From contig NZ_LT593746.1 in NCBI RefSeq assembly GCF_900089075.1, forward strand, positions 742,920-806,919: a DNA stretch of 64,000 bases, in the 5' to 3' direction. Origin of the DNA: Vaginella massiliensis (GTDB lineage Bacteria > Bacteroidota > Bacteroidia > Flavobacteriales > Weeksellaceae). The notes below the pieces were generated by a model. That model was not told the DNA's origin and made no database searches. It worked only from the letters and a program-made list of their open reading frames with translations. The position numbers and the translations under genes are program-made. Each line of letters opens with the position of its first letter. The first letter of the stretch is position 1. This document shows positions 25,984 through 35,100 of the stretch, in pieces.

Positions 25984-27990
25984 ATGCAAGAACAACAACA
26001 TCAAATAAATATTTACAGTTTTTTTCAAAAGCTTGTATATGCAGTTGTTGTGCTTGATTGTGCTACACTTTTTTATGCAAGTGCAGATATTCCAGTTTTA
26101 TCTAATTTTCTGAAAAGCTTTGAAAAAATAAGTTTTATTTACCCCCCTATTAATGCAAAATTTTTGACGATCATACTAATAGCTTTAGTTGCTATTGGCA
26201 CGAAAGCAAAAAAGAAGAAAGATTTAAACATTACAACAAACATTGTTTTACCGATAATCATAGGTTTGACTTCGATTTTTACATCCTTATTATGGCAGAA
26301 TCAAGCGTCAGATATGACTATTCCAAAAATATTGCCCGCTACGAACATTTATCAAGTAGTTTATGCTATAATGTCATTATTAGGAGCAGTTATTTTACAA
26401 ATTGGAGCAGATTCTATCTCCAAATTGATGCAAAATAAAATGGGTAAAGACAGATGGAATATTGAAGAAGAATCTTTTGACCAAAATAAAGAACTAATCA
26501 ATACCGAAACGAGTGTGAATATTCCATACTTGTTTCGGTATAAAGGAAAGAATAATAAGGGATGGATGAATATTAATCCATTTCGTGGTACTATGGTGAT
26601 TGGAACTCCAGGGTCTGGTAAATCTTTCGGGGTTATAAATCCAGCTATTCGGCAAATGATTTCAAAAGGATTTTGTCTTTGTATTTATGATTTCAAGTTT
26701 CCAGACTTAGCACAGATTGCATACTATCATTATTTACTCAAAAAAAGTAAAGAAACTGAATACAATTACGACTTTCATGTTATTAATCTAAATAATGTTG
26801 AAATGTCAAAAAGGGTGAATCCATTCCATAAAAAGTATGTTCAGACTTTGGCTGAAGCACAAGAAATGGCAGAATCAATGGTTTCATCATTGCAAAAAGG
26901 GGGAGCAAGTGCAGGGGGCGGTTCGGATCAGTTTTTCACTCAATCTGCTATTAATTTTTTGTCATCTACCATTTATTTTTTCGCTACTTATGAAAATGGT
27001 AAATATTCAGATTTACCTCACATACTGTCTTTCATGAATAGAAGTTATCAAGAGATTTTTGATACGCTTTTTAATCACGAAGAATTGACATCTTTGCTTT
27101 CTCCTTTTAAATCAGCATATGACAATAGAGCCTTTGACCAACTAGAAGGGCAGGTAGGTACACTGAAAATCTTTTTGTCAAGATTAGCTACAAAGGAGAG
27201 TTTTTGGGTTTTCTCTGCTGACGATGTAGAATTGAAAATAACCGATAGAAATAATCCATCAATACTAATTCTAGCTTCTGATCCAAGCACACAAGATATT
27301 AATTCAGCTTTATATTCATCTATTCTTAACAGAATTCTTCGAGTAATAAATTCTAAAAACAATCTACCCGGGGGAATAATTGCGGATGAGTTTCCAACTA
27401 TTTATATACATAAAATCGATAATGTCGTGGCTACTGCTCGAAGCAATAAGGTGGCAGTTCTTTTAGGTCTTCAAGAGTTACCACAGCTTCGTCAATTTTA
27501 TAAAAAGGAAGTTGCTGAAACTATTTCTGCAATAGTTGGTAATGTTCTATCTGGTTCTGCGAGAGATAAAAACACTTTGGAATGGCTTGAGAGAATGTTT
27601 GGTAAAATAAAACAAAAAACATATTCTCAATCTATATCACAACAAGGAACTACCACAAGTATAAATGAAAAGATGGATAATATGATTCCTGCAGGAAAAA
27701 TAGCAGCCTTAAAAACAGGAGAAATGGTCGGAATGATTGCACAAGATAACAATACTGAAGAATATAAAACTTCAGCAATAAATGGTCGAATTGATTTAGA
27801 CATGAAAGCAATCAAAAAAGAAGAGGATAATTATGTACAAATGCCAAAATATTACTCGTTTATTGACAGAAATGGGGTTGATAGAAAAGAAGATATACTT
27901 ATGACTAATTTCAGAAAGATTAATCGAGAAATAGAAATGGTTGTAAAAGTAAACAAAAAAAAATCAAAAAACAATGAAAAAGTTTTATAG
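25984..27990 (+). CDS. type IV coupling protein (VirD4/TraG-RP4 family; MobC of related elements)
   Basis: A 668-residue protein with four N-terminal hydrophobic segments and a cytoplasmic ATPase domain: Walker A GTPGSGKS (207-214) and a Walker B-like region near GGIIADEFPTIYI. The TARSNKVAVLLGLQELPQL segment is typical of coupling proteins. It takes the relaxase-DNA complex to the channel. It begins two bases after traN and overlaps the M23 gene by 17 bases. It shares a 23-base identical stretch with that next gene (27649-27671). Confidence 0.92.
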   Translation: MQEQQHQINIYSFFQKLVYAVVVLDCATLFYASADIPVLSNFLKSFEKISFIYPPINAKFLTIILIALVAIGTKAKKKKDLNITTNIVLPIIIGLTSIFTSLLWQNQASDMTIPKILPATNIYQVVYAIMSLLGAVILQIGADSISKLMQNKMGKDRWNIEEESFDQNKELINTETSVNIPYLFRYKGKNNKGWMNINPFRGTMVIGTPGSGKSFGVINPAIRQMISKGFCLCIYDFKFPDLAQIAYYHYLLKKSKETEYNYDFHVINLNNVEMSKRVNPFHKKYVQTLAEAQEMAESMVSSLQKGGASAGGGSDQFFTQSAINFLSSTIYFFATYENGKYSDLPHILSFMNRSYQEIFDTLFNHEELTSLLSPFKSAYDNRAFDQLEGQVGTLKIFLSRLATKESFWVFSADDVELKITDRNNPSILILASDPSTQDINSALYSSILNRILRVINSKNNLPGGIIADEFPTIYIHKIDNVVATARSNKVAVLLGLQELPQLRQFYKKEVAETISAIVGNVLSGSARDKNTLEWLERMFGKIKQKTYSQSISQQGTTTSINEKMDNMIPAGKIAALKTGEMVGMIAQDNNTEEYKTSAINGRIDLDMKAIKKEEDNYVQMPKYYSFIDRNGVDRKEDILMTNFRKINREIEMVVKVNKKKSKNNEKVL

Positions 27991-28783
27991 CATACTTTTT
28001 ATTCTTACAGGTATTTTTTCTTTTGCTCAATTTAATACCATACGGAAAACAATTAAGGTTGAAGAAAAAACTACCACAAGTATAAATGAAAATATAGAAG
28101 AACAAAATAAGCTAGACTCGAAGGCAAATAAAGTAAAAAAAACATTCAAGATTACCTCAAAATCAGATTTGAAAAATGAAATTGATTCATTAAAGATCTT
28201 GATTAAAGAAATCAAAAATGAAAAAGCATACTATAATCAAATAAAGGATTCATTAATGGAAAATAGTCGTAGAAATATTCTTTTTGCGAACTCCATAGAA
28301 AAAGAAACAAAGCCTAATTACACTATCTACAATTTTATAGACGAACCAATTTCAAAAATATTTATGCCAATAAAAAACAAAATACACATTACATCTCCTT
28401 TCGGGGTTAGAAAACATCCAATAAGTGGTGTAATGAAAATGCATAATGGAATAGATATTAGAGCGAATTATGAAGATGTTCTTTCTGTTCTTGATGGTGT
28501 TGTCGTTGAATCAGGGTGGGATTCAAAAGGAGGAGGACACTATATAAAAATAAATCATTTTGATAGATTTGAAACTTCATATTTACATCTACATGAATCT
28601 TATTATAAAAAAGGAGAAATCGTTAAAGCAGGTTATGTTATTGGTTTAAGTGGGAATTCAGGGGGATCAACTGCGCCGCATTTACATTTTTCTGTCAAAG
28701 AGTGGGGTAGATTTATTAATCCAGTTAAATTTTTAAATGATATAATCAAAGTAAATAACTTAATAGCAATGAATTATGAATAA
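27974..28783 (+). CDS. M23 family peptidoglycan endopeptidase
   Basis: A 269-residue exported protein with a signal peptide (ending FSFAQ), a charged coiled-coil-prone middle and a C-terminal LytM domain. The zinc motifs are present: HNGIDIRAN (HxxxD) and HLHFSVKE (HxH). It should cut peptide cross-links so the channel can cross the wall, a task often done by a lysozyme-like enzyme in other elements. It overlaps the genes on both sides, so its expression is tied to transfer. Confidence 0.92.
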   Translation: MKKFYSILFILTGIFSFAQFNTIRKTIKVEEKTTTSINENIEEQNKLDSKANKVKKTFKITSKSDLKNEIDSLKILIKEIKNEKAYYNQIKDSLMENSRRNILFANSIEKETKPNYTIYNFIDEPISKIFMPIKNKIHITSPFGVRKHPISGVMKMHNGIDIRANYEDVLSVLDGVVVESGWDSKGGGHYIKINHFDRFETSYLHLHESYYKKGEIVKAGYVIGLSGNSGGSTAPHLHFSVKEWGRFINPVKFLNDIIKVNNLIAMNYE

Positions 28784-29474
28784 AACAGAATTACCTACAG
28801 AAGAATTGAAAAAATACGGAATTATCAATGACGATAATTCATTTTCAAAAAAATTGACTGCTAATGATGTTCAAGATTTTTTAAATGGAGGAATAATTGT
28901 GGCAGATAATGAAAAAAAAAGAATCACATTTCAACTAACCGAAAATAATACCAAATTAAACGTTAATCTGTTTGAACGTGATAAAACAATGAAAGAGGTG
29001 TTGGAGAACAGTAAAAATAACATTGAATATGCTGAAATTAAAAATATTTCATCCGAAGATGAAAAGTTAAATTTCGAACAAAAAGCATTTATTTATGATG
29101 AAAAAACTAAACAAATTCTAGAACTTGATATGATTAAGCATATCAAAGAAATAACGGAGTTTGTTGTTGAAAAAAATAGCGATTTAGAATCTAATAGATA
29201 CAAAATCGAGTTACAAAAACTTCAATCTTTTCTGCAAGATAAAATTGATAAATTTCCAGAGATTGCAAAAGAGATTGCTGTCGACAAGAATATTGTCTCT
29301 AATGAAATTAATAGCATCAACAGTATATCAAGACCACAAAAACAGCGAGAAAAAGAGAATAAAAATGATGTACGTCTAAATGTAAATGATCCAGATATGT
29401 ATCAAGATGCAAATCAAGAAAGAGAAGAAGAGCTTAAACTAGAGGAAAACCAAAACCGAAGAAGAGGGAGATAA
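28776..29474 (+). CDS. DUF4099/DUF3945-like element protein
   Basis: A 232-residue protein. The N-terminal part (LPTEELKKYGIIND, then FSKKLTANDVQDFLNGG) matches the pattern of DUF4099-type proteins of Bacteroidota elements; the C-terminal part is charged and ends in RRRGR. Function is not known; the family is found with conjugation and DNA-processing genes. It is the last gene of the long transfer operon. Confidence 0.7.
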   Translation: MNKTELPTEELKKYGIINDDNSFSKKLTANDVQDFLNGGIIVADNEKKRITFQLTENNTKLNVNLFERDKTMKEVLENSKNNIEYAEIKNISSEDEKLNFEQKAFIYDEKTKQILELDMIKHIKEITEFVVEKNSDLESNRYKIELQKLQSFLQDKIDKFPEIAKEIAVDKNIVSNEINSINSISRPQKQREKENKNDVRLNVNDPDMYQDANQEREEELKLEENQNRRRGR

Positions 29475-29570
29475 TCCTAAATATTTTAACCAACATTCCA
29501 TTTATTAGCGATAGTGGCGGATTTGAAAACATAAACTTTCAATTACCGCCATTTCGCCAATATGGTTTAG

Positions 29571-29744
29571 GCTACATACGGTTCAAGTTTTAGCGTTTCT
29601 ATTATTGAATCTCAAAAAGTCTTATTACCAACCAAAAACAATCAACCCGATTATAAGGCAATGGAACTAATCGTTTCAGCCATTCAAAAACTCGTCATAA
29701 AAGATGTAGTACAATACACACAGGATAAATTAGCTACTGCATAA
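29571..29744 (+). pseudogene. startless 57-codon remnant
   Basis: An open frame of 57 codons directly after a TAG, with a protein-like composition (TYGSSFSVSIIESQKVLL, then YKAMELIVSAIQKLVIK) but no ATG, GTG or TTG near its beginning; the first Met is codon 28. It ends at TAA just before a strong hairpin. Probably the 3' remainder of a lost gene, or a short gene starting at the internal Met. Confidence 0.4.
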
Positions 29745-29748
29745 ACTA

Positions 29749-29784
29749 AAACAGACTAGCCAACCTAATCGGGCCAGTCTGTTT
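29749..29784. terminator. strong hairpin, likely bidirectional terminator
   Basis: AAACAGACTAGCC and GGCCAGTCTGTTT form a 13-bp stem with one weak pair and a 10-base loop. It separates the transfer operon and the remnant from the next unit. The rest of 29785-30107 has no gene besides the 38-bp repeat. Confidence 0.7.
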
Positions 29785-30000
29785 ATTTACAACTTATAAC
29801 CGAAACAATTTCTGCCAATTTTAAAAAAACATTCCACAATCGCCACAATTCATTTAATTTCTTGCAGCTGGATTGTTTCATTTCTTTTTAAAATCCGCAC
29901 TTTTATCACAACACAGTGCAAAAAATTCTGTTCCGCCATTTCAGCACAGCGTTGTTTAACTCTATTAAAAAGTTCATTCTGAATGACGCTAAAAAAACAA

Positions 30001-30038
30001 ATGTAGTTTTCAATCCAAATTAGTCTTATTTAGCTTTA
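30001..30038 (+). repeat. 38-bp dispersed repeat, copy B
   Basis: Matches 11864-11901 at 34 of 38 positions and lies 70 bases upstream of the start of the second rightward unit. Confidence 0.7.
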
Positions 30039-30107
30039 GTACAAGGTGTTACCTTTTTTTTGACAAATTCCTTTATCATTTTTGTTTTAAACTTCAAAAC
30101 AAAGAAT

Positions 30108-31475
30108 ATGGATGAAGAACAAAAAGAAAAAAGGCAGGTTGAAAAAGAGATGAAATATCGATTTCAACAACTATCTAAATCGAGAATTGATTTAACGATA
30201 ATTGATTATTATGCAAGAGCAAAACTAGAAGCTTTTAATAATTCAAAATTCAATTCTTCAAATACTACAGAATTAAAGGATTATGAAAAGTTGAAAGCAG
30301 TAATCGGGGCAAGGAATTTTCCGTCTGTTTTTTTCGATACTTTGGAACAAATAGTCAACGAAAACACCTACGAACTTTATCCAAGAGAAGATAAACTCCA
30401 AATAGAAGACTTTGTAAAAGTTATAGGCGAATTAAAAAAGGATAGACAATTTGAAGAATTGAAAAATATGTTAGAGTTCAGCAAAAAAGCTGAAATTACA
30501 GAACATATAGACTTTGCAATTAACCCTGTTCAACCAGAAACATACGATTTAATAAATTGGGATAAACCTTATTTGACACCTGAAGAAAACATTCATAGGA
30601 TAGTACAAGAAATTTCATCGGATAAAGAAAAAACTTATGCATTCAATAAAGCCATCGATCAGTTTAATAAAGTAGAAGTAAAAAAAATAATTGAAAAAGA
30701 ACAACAAAAATCAAATATTATGGAGACAAACAAAGAATTTGACCAATTAGACTATTTAAAAAAACAATTAAAATACTTAGGATTTGGAGAAGATGAAAAA
30801 CTTCACAAAGATTTAAAAGCTGGAATCGATTCTCCAGAACAAAAATTTGAAATTAAAACGCAATCAGACAAAGCTCTTCCTTGGAATAAGGTAGAATTTA
30901 CACTGAATTTCAACAAAACAGAACAAGGGGGAATTTTTTTTAATTCTTACAATGCGAATCTAGAAAATCAAAAAGGGGAAAACATCTCACAGAATTTCAA
31001 AGTAACTAAAGAAAATACTTTTACAGCAAAAGAAGCTGTAAATCTTTTGGAAGGAAGATCTGTAAAAATTGAGTTTACAAATCCAAAAACTGACATCAAA
31101 GAAGATGCTTTTGTGAAGTTAGATTTAAAGAATGAAAAAAATAAAACAGGAAATTACAATTACCAAACCTTTTACCAAAACTATGGAGTCGATGCAAAAA
31201 AGATTGTAGAAAATTCAAATTTAGTTTTTGATAAACCCGAATGGAAAAATGATGCAATCAAATCTCTTGAAAAAGGAAACATTGTCAATGTGAAAATTAA
31301 AACGGATGATAATGTAATCGATGGTAAAGCTTTTCTGAATCCTCAATATAAAACTCTCAACTTATATGATCGTGAAATGAATAGAATAAACACAAACAAA
31401 CCAATTCAAGGGTTAGACGAGAGTAATCAAGAAAAAGCCAATGTTAGACAACAAAGTGCTTCAAGAGGCATCTAA
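30108..31475 (+). CDS. DUF3945-like element protein
   Basis: A 455-residue protein starting at ATG 30108 (a TTG 48 bases upstream is open but gives a poor start). The C-terminal half has segments such as GIFFNSYNANL, TAKEAVNLLEGRSV, WKNDAIKSLEKGNIVNVKI and NPQYKTLNLYDREM, which occur in DUF3945-type proteins of Bacteroidota elements. Function is unknown, but members travel with conjugation and DNA-processing genes. It begins the second rightward unit, behind the copy B repeat. Confidence 0.75.
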   Translation: MDEEQKEKRQVEKEMKYRFQQLSKSRIDLTIIDYYARAKLEAFNNSKFNSSNTTELKDYEKLKAVIGARNFPSVFFDTLEQIVNENTYELYPREDKLQIEDFVKVIGELKKDRQFEELKNMLEFSKKAEITEHIDFAINPVQPETYDLINWDKPYLTPEENIHRIVQEISSDKEKTYAFNKAIDQFNKVEVKKIIEKEQQKSNIMETNKEFDQLDYLKKQLKYLGFGEDEKLHKDLKAGIDSPEQKFEIKTQSDKALPWNKVEFTLNFNKTEQGGIFFNSYNANLENQKGENISQNFKVTKENTFTAKEAVNLLEGRSVKIEFTNPKTDIKEDAFVKLDLKNEKNKTGNYNYQTFYQNYGVDAKKIVENSNLVFDKPEWKNDAIKSLEKGNIVNVKIKTDDNVIDGKAFLNPQYKTLNLYDREMNRINTNKPIQGLDESNQEKANVRQQSASRGI

Positions 31476-31481
31476 ACTCAT

Positions 31482-31513
31482 AAACGACACTCCTCAAGAG
31501 TGGCCGTTTTTTT
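31482..31513 (+). terminator. hairpin with T-run
   Basis: AACGACACTC and GAGTGGCCGTT form an imperfect stem around CTCAA, followed by TTTTTTT. It lies just past the DUF3945-like gene. Confidence 0.7.
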
Positions 31514-31530
31514 AATCAATCAAACAAAAA

Positions 31531-32196
31531 ATGAAAAAACTAATTATAACACTTTTTTTTCTTTCTGCATTAATTTCTTGTGACAACAAAATAAAATCTG
31601 AAAAGGGAGGGATAGACATGATTTCAAATGTCTATTTTAACGCTTCAAAAGGGTTGGAAGCAATGCAAACATACTATGTTTCAAGAATAAATTATTCGAA
31701 TGATTCCATTCTAGAATTGATTCCAGACATTAGTTTTCCTTCTATCAATATTGAGAGTAATTATATTTTAGATACCACTTACTACCAAATAAATACCAAT
31801 AGTGGAGAAGCTTTAATTCCTGATTTATTGGCTGGTAAAGCTTATTCGGTTTTTGATAAAAAAAATGGGGCGATTTATACAAACGAAAAAATACCTAACT
31901 ACCAACATCGAAGACCTTTACCTGATACCATACTTTTTAAAAAGAAATATAAGCGGTTTGAGATAAATTCTCCCGATTTGTATTCTCGTTTTTACATCTA
32001 CGAAACCGACACTATTTTACCTTATTCGTTGTACAAACACGTTGAAAAAGATTATAAAGGCAGATTGGAAAGAATTGATACATATAATAAAAATACTGAT
32101 GTGTTTGTAACACTTCAAATAATCCCAAGAAATAAATGGGATGATGAAGCTAAAGAATTTTTTGAATATAACGATTACGCAAAAAAAGTAAAATAA
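31531..32196 (+). CDS. hypothetical lipoprotein
   Basis: A 221-residue protein with a lipoprotein signal (FFLSALISC). The mature part has no recognised motif; it is beta-rich with many Tyr and Asp. I do not recognise the family. It sits two bases upstream of the large fusion gene and may be a surface-exclusion or entry-blocking lipoprotein, which is a guess from type of element only. Confidence 0.65.
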   Translation: MKKLIITLFFLSALISCDNKIKSEKGGIDMISNVYFNASKGLEAMQTYYVSRINYSNDSILELIPDISFPSINIESNYILDTTYYQINTNSGEALIPDLLAGKAYSVFDKKNGAIYTNEKIPNYQHRRPLPDTILFKKKYKRFEINSPDLYSRFYIYETDTILPYSLYKHVEKDYKGRLERIDTYNKNTDVFVTLQIIPRNKWDDEAKEFFEYNDYAKKVK

Positions 32197-32198
32197 AA

Positions 32199-35100
32199 AT
32201 GGACCATTTATACACTAAAGAAGAAATTGAAGAAATTTCAAAAAGTGTTTCTGTGTTAGATTACTTCCTATATCTCGAAGAAAAAGGGAAAGTAAAATTT
32301 GAAACGAAAAAAGGAAGAGATTTATTTTTTAAGGACAATCATAATAAATACGCAGTTAATGACAGAGGATTTTTTGATTTTCAAAATAATGAAGGAGGTA
32401 AGATTTTGAAAGCAGTAATGACCTTTGAAAATAAATCATGGAAAGAAGCAATTGATTTTTTAAAAAACTTTGATGGAAATAATCTTTCATTAATTGCAGA
32501 AAGAAAAAAAGATTTCAAATTAAGAGAAAATAATAATTATTCTGAAATTAAAATTCAGTATACAGGAAAACCGAATAATGAAAAACTGTTAGCTTATTTC
32601 AATGAACGAGGTATTTCAACAGCTGTATTGCAAGAAAATACCAAGCAAATTCATTATTCTAACAACGGAAGAAAGTTCTTTGGAATTGGTTTAGAAAATT
32701 ATTCTGGCGGTTTCGAAGTCAGAAACCCTTTAGCTAAAATTAAAATTGGTAAAACTGACCTTTCTGAAATTAAAGGCTCTAAAAATGAAATTGTTTTATT
32801 TGAAGGTATGACCGATTTATTATCATTTCTTCAACTGCAAAAATTGAATAACAACAAAAATAATCGTACTTTAATATCGTTGAATTCCATCACGAATACT
32901 GATCGTTTTTTGGATTTATATAAGAATTTTGACGGTAAAATATTTTTGTGCTTGGATGGGGATAATGCAGGGAGCTTAGCTACTCAAAAAATACTGAAGG
33001 AGTTTTCTGTTAAAAACATCAAAGATATTCGTCCATTTTACAATATATCCGAAAATGGCAATAATGACTTGAACGATTATTTGAAATCAAAAATTAAGAC
33101 TGAAAAAATAAATATTAATCAAAACGAAGTAAAGTATGACCATAAAATTGAATCCACAAGAATTTCCGATGTTAAGTCAGTGGAAGGTAGAACATCTAAA
33201 CAGGACAATAGAGAGCTTGACAAAAAGAGCGAATCCCAACAAGAAGAACATTACACTGGAAGACAAAATGTGGACAGCAAAAATGTTGGAGATGGACCTA
33301 TCCGAACAGAAAATGAAGACAGGAGAATCGCTGAATCAAGAGGAGGATCCATTGACCATTCACAACAAAAAGATGTTGGAATCGAAAAACCCTTGGGGAG
33401 AATATTAAACAATTCAACCAACATTCCAGAGCTTGATGAACTCATCTTAAAATATAAGGACAAAAAATTATCAAATGATGAAGTCAGCGAAGTAGTGTCT
33501 GCAGCTTGTATTGTTTCGGACGATATGAAAATTCTTTTAAAAGATAATATTCAAATTACAGATGACTTAAAAAATATTGCAAATCAATTTAAAAGTGGCG
33601 GTATAGCAAAAGAAGGTAGAGGAATCTTGGATGAATATTATACCGATCTGCCAATCGTAGATGCAGTAAAAAACTTAATCAAAAATAATTTTGAGAACAA
33701 TAAACCACTAAAAGTTTTAGAACCTAGCGTTGGAACTGGAAACTTTTTAAACCTATTAAAAGACCTAAATATTCAATCCTTTGCAACAGCATTTGAAATT
33801 AATGAAACAACAGCTAAAATTGCTAAAATATTTCATCCACAAACAGAAATTAATGTACGTTCATTTGAAACTGAATTTATTGATGAAAACGGTTTTAAAA
33901 AGGAACAAAATCAAACCTATGATTTAATTCTTGGGAATCCTCCGTATGGTAAACACCGAGGACTTTATAAAGGATTGGGAGAAGAGCCAAAGATTGCAAA
34001 GTATGAAGATTACTTCGTCAAACGAAGTTTGGATGTATTGATTGAAAATGGCACACTTGCCATGGTTCTACCTTCGAGTTGGTTGAATAGACAAAAAAAA
34101 TTAGAAGGTGCAGAAATAGAAACAGGATTCAGACTTCCCTCTGGTGCATTTGCAGGAACTCAGATTGGTACGGATATTATTATTTTAAGAAAATCAATCC
34201 AATCAAAAGAACATAACATTTCAGACTATTTCATTAAAAACCCTCAAAATGTTTTGGGTGAAATTCGTGAAAAAACAAACCGCTTTGGCAGATTAGAAAA
34301 ATATGTACATGGAAGTTTGGATGATGCCTTAGCTACAATAGAACAATTGAATAAAAAAAGACACGATGGAATTCAAACGAATATGTTTGAACAGGCACAT
34401 ATTGTTTCAAATAATCAATTACAACCAATAAAGCCAAATGATGAAGCAGAAGACATTAAACCTATACTTACAACGGAAAATAACGATGATGTTCAAGAAG
34501 TAATTGCATCTGCAATTGAAGCTTTAGAAAGTATAAAATTCAAATCTCCTGCGACAAAATCAGAACTTACCAAATTTGAAACGTATCAGACACAACTGAG
34601 TGAAAATCAATTATCGGTTCAGCAAATTGAGAAAATTAAAATCCGAGCTGAAAGGATTGTAAATAACTCATCCAAAAACAACGCTGAATATACGCTTCAA
34701 AAAACACCTAATATTTCAAAAAAAATACTGAAATATCAATTTGAAAAAGAGGATGAAATTGTCAATTTCAATGAACAAAACAATTCAAACTTATCAGATA
34801 AAGAATTAAAAGCTTTTATAGACACCAACTACGATGGTACTATAAATAATCATGAATTGCATGCTGAACACGCCAATTATATGAATGGGGTGTGGTTTCA
34901 TGATTTCTATTATGCTGAAGGAAATATTTATAAAAAACTGCAGCAATTAGAAAATGATTTTGAAGATAAAAACTCGGCACAATACATTAAACAAAAACAA
35001 TTATTGGAAAGTGTTTTACCAACGCCCAAAAAGTTAGGAGAAATTATCATTTCGCCCAATCATGAATTCATTCACAAATTTGATTTGGGAACAACTGAGA

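Noticed and set aside
30060-30107. TTG start for the DUF3945-like gene
   Set aside because: A normal ATG follows at 30108, and the added residues are not domain-like.
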